Of a stretch of DNA of 64,000 nucleotides, positions 59,214 through 64,000 are shown one piece after another. Source of the DNA: Morchella semilibera (lineage: Eukaryota; Ascomycota; Pezizomycetes; Pezizales; Morchellaceae); the NCBI GenBank assembly GCA_009192285.1, contig CM018604.1, positions 1,178,001 to 1,242,000 of the forward strand, written 5' to 3'. Numbering within the stretch: position 1 is the stretch's first letter; every line of letters starts with the position of its first letter. The notes under the pieces are model-generated. The model was not told the DNA's origin and made no database searches. It saw only the letters and a list, made by a program, of their open reading frames with translations. A program made the translations under genes and the position numbers.

Positions 59214-59929
59214 TTGAGCTTGTGTTCGGTTTCGACGTACTTCGAGAGGATCTAAGAGTGTTTTCTGATTGGTAGCAGCTGCAGCGATGTAGTTGTGAAA
59301 TTTGTAGTAGTCCGAAGTCCTGAAGCATCACCGCACATGTAATTGGTATCGGTGGCCGAGTCGTCTAGGACTTAATATCTCATTTGGCGATATCCCCTAG
59401 AAGGAGTCAGGGCACTATTTGTACTGTGAGCAGGTAGGGAAACCCGCCCGAGCTTTCCCCACTCGTCTTCAGCAAACCCCGGTATATATATGGTGATTTA
59501 TTTCACCCACTCAATATCGCGGCTGTGCTGTGGCCTAGGAGTTAATACCGTGCCAAGGCTACTGCCTAGTGTTGAGGTTTGAGGAGCTCGGTACGACACT
59601 GATCCTGGGCTGCATCGTCCTTGAGAGGTCTGGGGGAAAGATCACTTCGTGCCCCATGCTTCGTCTGCCTATCCTACATTATCCAATTCAGCCACAGAAG
59701 ACGACTGGGCCGATCAAGATGTAGTACCTGCAGGTAGCTTATAAGTGTGTAGTAGCTACATTATAAATACTACCCTCAAAGCAGAAGTCCTGGGTGATTT
59801 TTGATCTGCTCTTCCACTCGGCTACTGCTTTAGACAAATTCTCCTACGGCATCTTTGGTAGCATATCGAGTTAATTCGGTATTGTGGGGGTTAAAAGATA
59901 TAGATTCCTGTGTATTGTACATAGACTCA

Positions 59930-60024
59930 CTTATGGGGGGTATGCCGAACATGGGGGAATGCGACGTTGCCACCAGCTACTCTTGCCTGTTCGGCATACC
60001 CCCATGTTCGGCATACCCCATAAG
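59930..60024. repeat. Foldback repeat with duplicated arm
   Basis: The left arm 59930-59957 (TTATGGGGGGTATGCCGAAC and on) pairs with a right arm at 59989-60024. The right arm contains the unit TGTTCGGCATACCCC twice in tandem, so the left arm can pair in two registers. The loop is about 30 bp. Confidence 0.65.
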
Positions 60025-61412
60025 CGATTCTCGCATGCTAATTCGGGAGTCGGTGCACCCCGCCCCCATGGATACTCACCTCTGGTTCGCGAGTAAAAAA
60101 CCACACCAAGTTACGCCCCTGCTTTGCAGCTTGCATTTTCAGGTTTTCATTGCCTCCCCCGAGTGTTTTCCAGTTCACTGTAGGTGTTTTGGGAGCCTAG
60201 TCTGCCAGTTCCGTGTCTCGGACATGCGTAAAACGATGAACAGTATAAGCTTTTGGGTTCGGAGTCGTGTTAGATCTATAGATCGTTACCTAATGATCTC
60301 GAGCTTCATTTCAAAACTGCAGTCGAATGGTCTTTCCAAGATGTGTCCTTAGTAAGCATATACACATAATGTTTCCTCACGTTTCATAGGTAGAAGTTCA
60401 AGACCTACGCCTGAGCGGGTATACCCTAGTTGCTTGTTCATATCAAAGCATCGATCTATCTACATGCAGTCTCGTGTCTAGCCTGTGCTATTACCCCTTC
60501 CAGCACTAGAATTAACAAAGTCTGGGGCCGAAGGAAACTACAAGGAAACTACAAACGGCCATGTATCACCGCGTTTATATTTTTGGCTACAGAGGTTGTA
60601 CCATGTATATACATGTGCACAAAAATCATACCTCAAGTATCTGTGCAGCTAATGTACTTTACATGTGGTATGCGATAGCCTGCAGGCCATATACATGTAC
60701 AAATACTGAATTGAGGGTTGATGTAGCGATTTCAAACTACAAGCTGTCCTCCCTGAAAAACGATCTACACCCGCCACTATTAGATCTAAGATCATTCCGT
60801 CTCGATAGATACATGTACCTACTTCATGTACATGTACATGTAGTTCAAGGGGAGACTGGGCCCAGGTGCTGTTTCGGTGATCATGAATGATATGCATGTG
60901 ACGAGACGTACATGTATGTACATGTAGGAATACAGAAATAGATGGAGCAGCTACATGTAAGTAGTTAGCGCTTGGATTTCAGAGCCCCCTTTTCTTTATA
61001 GATGACGTAGATGAAATCATGCAGGCGGCAAACTAATTACATCAATTTTGAGCCCAGGTTGTTAGTGTTTCAAACTTCTAGACACACAACCCGATTGTGC
61101 TCGAGTCATAAATTTCATTCTTTGTTAAATTGTCTAACTAGTACATGTACATCATGGACCTAGAGTATAATATGAGGTCTACCCATGGCCAGTGAATACA
61201 TACATGTATTATAAATGGGTCTAGCAGAGTTTTTGCATCAAACTTTCGGGTTTAGCTCTCCTAGCTGCTTGGAGAATCTGGGGAGTGACTGTCTACAATA
61301 TGTACATGTAGCTGCCGATACCCATTCGATTAGCCACCACTCTACACCCTGTGCAGCTGTGTTTTCGCCAGGACCCTGCAACATGTGTACATGTACATGT
61401 ATACATGCGTAT

Positions 61413-61518
61413 GTACTACGGGTGTAGGGGTAGGTCTACATGTATACAGTGGTCGTGGTTGCAAAAGGATATGTACTACATGTGGGTGTCTACAGACTTA
61501 CCCCTACACCCGTAGTAC
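61413..61518. repeat. Inverted-repeat element (106 bp, 24-bp arms)
   Basis: The arms GTACTACGGGTGTAGGGGTA... (61413-61434) and its reverse complement (61495-61518) differ by about one base. They enclose about 60 bp with TACATGTA motifs. Confidence 0.65.
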
Positions 61519-63239
61519 ATGTAGTGTAGCATGTACTTGGGATATACCGGTGCTTACATGTTTACATGTAAAAGTACTCAATTATTCGACTATCGCTACC
61601 GTACTACAGAGCTACATGTACTTGATCAATCCCCTTGGTCCGATAGAAGTATAGGCACCACATCATTTTGAAAGTACCTGTGCTTGCCCCATGCCCAGCA
61701 TAGCATGTACGAAGATGTCATAGTCCGAGTACACGCACAATCCTTGGTGGATTGAAACCCCGATTCCTACGCACAATTCTCACTTGCAATAAACACTAGC
61801 GTAGCTGCACTATAGAAAAACTTGACAATGATAGTATGTACTACTTATATATTGCTGTTTCAAAAACCTAGCTCCATAATCCCGACAAACTATGAAGATG
61901 TGAGTTTGAAGGGCCAGTAAATTTACCTTACATGTCGCTATCATATCAGGTCGTACAGAGGCCATGTACAATCAAGTGGCGTTATACGGGATATGCGTGT
62001 TTAGGTCTCAAACACCCAAAAGCTTTGGATCGAGCTCCCTATCACGTCATACACCTGAACTCTGACTGCTTGATTAATAGGGGTCAGAAATAATAGTGTT
62101 GAAGAAGCAGTGTGATACGCTCCTACACTTTGGCCAACGAAGACCACCATGATAAGATAATGTAAACCTCGCATGATTTCGATATTAACAATGAATCATA
62201 CTTACTGACCTGTCTTAGTAGTAGACTATAAGGCCGTTAATTAGGTGCCGATATATGCGTCTGTAATTACTACATGTATATATGTGTACATGTAGTACGA
62301 CCACATGCCCACGTAAAACACCTCTATTTACATTATTATATGTAGATTTTGGAGAGAGTCTATATCCTATGGGCGGCTATCAGTCCAGCTAGACGTAATT
62401 CTATAGTACAAGGTACCACCTTTATCAGTAATGAGGAGAGCCGAATATTGGTCCGGGATGGGAAGAACAACTCGATCATTACTTCTGGAGGAATTCGGGA
62501 GAAGTGTTTAGCTATAGACAAGCATAAATAAGTTTTCAGCGCATGTTCTATAATCCCAGACTCATGAGGTTGGGTGTAAAGGACAACATAGAATCATGTA
62601 ATATAATCCCATGTACCAATAAGACTTATTGTTTAACCTACACCGATTCATTGCTATAGCTTCGTTTCATTGCAATAGCTCCTAAAGATGCCCAAACCAC
62701 AGGTTTCGAAGATCGATAGCATAGATACATTAAAAGATCGTTCTAGCTAGCATATGAGACGGCTAGAGATCCTACATGTATCATCACTGTATGTAGTTTT
62801 ACCATGTATAGAGTGTCACTGCCCCTGTAGGTTCTTTTAAACAGATTATACTCTACCAGCCATTCATTTGATCACACGCGCACATATAAACCACGCCACG
62901 GCCAATGATACGCACATGTACATACGTAAGAGCTCCTGCCATAGTACACATAGCATGCGCATACTAACTACATGATATGCTTCAAGTCACGCTGCAAGAA
63001 AGCAGCCAGTAATCGACGAAAGGTACGGTGCTACCAGAAAACTTACTACATGGATCATGCGAAGAATAACATGCCGCCATGTAATCCGTACAAAGGTTGG
63101 AGTGGAAACGCATGGCTCGCTATTCGATAGTAGGTAAGTTTGTATATATATCCTGTGGCATAAGAATTCTCATTGGTTATAATACCGGTCAAAAGCCTAC
63201 GGAACTAGTCTCTACTCGTATTTCCCCCGAAGTTTTTAA

Positions 63240-63479
63240 ACTGGGCTGCTATTGCATGCCGTACAAAGTATGTTCACCAGCTTATCTCTTTTGCTGGTGA
63301 AGCTGCCAACATCTTAGGAGGCCGCATATTGCACCGTGCACCCGGGAATTCCCTCAGAAATACGCCGTCTGTACTTCTAAGACCTGGTTTATGGTTGTCA
63401 CGGTGGCGGAGGTAGCCCCTCAAAAGTTGGCAGCATTTAATCACCAGCGAAAGAGATAGGGATACAATAGCAGCCCAGT
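63240..63479. mobile_element. 240-bp MITE-like element
   Basis: The ends ACTGGGCTGCTATTG / CAATAGCAGCCCAGT are perfect 15-bp inverted repeats. Inner arms (TATCTCTTTTGCTGGTGA with GCTGCCAAC, and their counterparts) continue the pairing with small gaps. There is no coding capacity and no clear target duplication. Confidence 0.65.
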
Positions 63480-64000
63480 CCACAAACGTCAGAAGAAGAT
63501 GACGGTCGCGAGAGGGAAATTATACATATGCTAGATAATATGTCTGCTTACTCCTGTGTTGATCTGCAAGAAAAAAAGAGAATACGTGATCGGCTTTCGA
63601 TATGTGTGTTGCACAATCTCCATTTCAGTAGGGAAGGCCTCTGCCATCAATGTATGGCCACTGATTAATTTGAATAGCGTCGAATGGAATGGGAAAGCTT
63701 GAGATAGCCGCAAAAAGAAAGCAGGATGGTTAACAATATGCGTGTTAATAACCTAGATCCTGGATCATCATATATCCGGCCACTTAAGCCTCAGGCTCAA
63801 GTGATACAGATATATACAATGTATACATATACTTTGAAGCGACAAGAGCATTTGAATTGTTCATTGATTCAATAATACCATCCAATTAAATATCATATAT
63901 ACAAGCAAACAGTTGTTGCAGCTGTTAAAAAATCCTAAATGGGACAATGTCTGTGTTAGCAACGGATGAATATAACCGGCAGTTGACAGATATCTTATTT

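Larger units (their letters stand above)
59214..64000. other. Gene-free terminal region with inverted repeats
   Basis: About 4.8 kb without a supportable protein gene. It is extremely rich in TACATGTA/GTACATGTAC (60600-61640) and holds three inverted-repeat elements at 59930-60024, 61413-61518 and 63240-63479. Short tRNA-like A-box fragments near 59342 and 59523 lack a T-arm. Confidence 0.55.

Noticed and set aside
59342-59600. tRNA-like A-box fragments (TGGCCGAGTCG, TGGCCTAGGAG)
   Set aside because: No pairing acceptor and no proper T-arm/B box at the right distance; at most decayed tRNA or SINE fragments.
1-64000. CRISPR array, rRNA genes, prokaryotic operons, biosynthetic gene cluster
   Set aside because: No regularly spaced repeats, no rRNA sequence. 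Genes are eukaryotic and unrelated in function; no polyketide or peptide synthetase or tailoring enzymes seen.

Overview
This is nuclear DNA of a filamentous ascomycete. The evidence is split, intron-rich protein genes with short introns (mostly 50-95 nt, GT...AG, CTAAC/CTGAC-type branch sites), intron-bearing nuclear tRNAs, and recognisable fungal families: Dus1, an ENA-type Na+ P-type ATPase, a Dal5-type MFS permease, fungal C2H2 and PHD proteins. Introns are numerous (about 48 in eleven genes) and intergenic stretches are long, AT-rich and full of the palindrome TACATGTA. A Pezizomycete-like fungus would fit, but the sequence alone does not prove the lineage.

Layout. 2-1096: 3' part of dus1. 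1.1-4.0 kb: MITE-like inverted repeats. 4.0-4.5 kb: small cysteine-containing secreted protein. 9.6-12.8 kb: AT-hook/PHD-finger protein. 16.7-18.2 kb (minus): C2H2 protein. 20.5-21.1 kb (minus): acidic unknown protein. 21.7 kb: tRNA-Trp fragment. 22.5-23.3 kb: small basic/acidic putative DNA-binding protein. 25.2-28.0 kb: nine-exon C2H2 protein related to the 17-kb one. 29.8 kb: tRNA-Thr(CGU). 32.3-33.5 kb: unknown three-exon gene. 35.5-37.8 kb (minus): unknown eleven-exon gene in which all ten introns are phase 2. 39.3 kb: tRNA-Phe(GAA). 41.8-43.1 kb (minus): signal peptide plus multi-TM protein, Fig1-like. 47.4-51.5 kb: ENA-type Na+ ATPase. 53.8-56.3 kb: 15-exon MFS transporter with one GC-AG intron. 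57.0-59.2 kb (minus): Ser/Pro-rich unknown protein. 59.2-64 kb: no gene recognised, several inverted-repeat elements.

There is no operon logic; each gene has its own promoter. Five genes have a TATA stretch, often (TA)n, about 75-135 bp upstream of the start codon. Functions are mixed: tRNA modification, ion and solute transport at the plasma membrane, chromatin/transcription. The rest is unrecognised and possibly lineage-specific. Exon models below were built by hand from splice signals and frame continuity. Each complete model sums to a multiple of three, but none is checked against transcripts. The most interesting item is the all-phase-2 gene at 35.5-37.8 kb.
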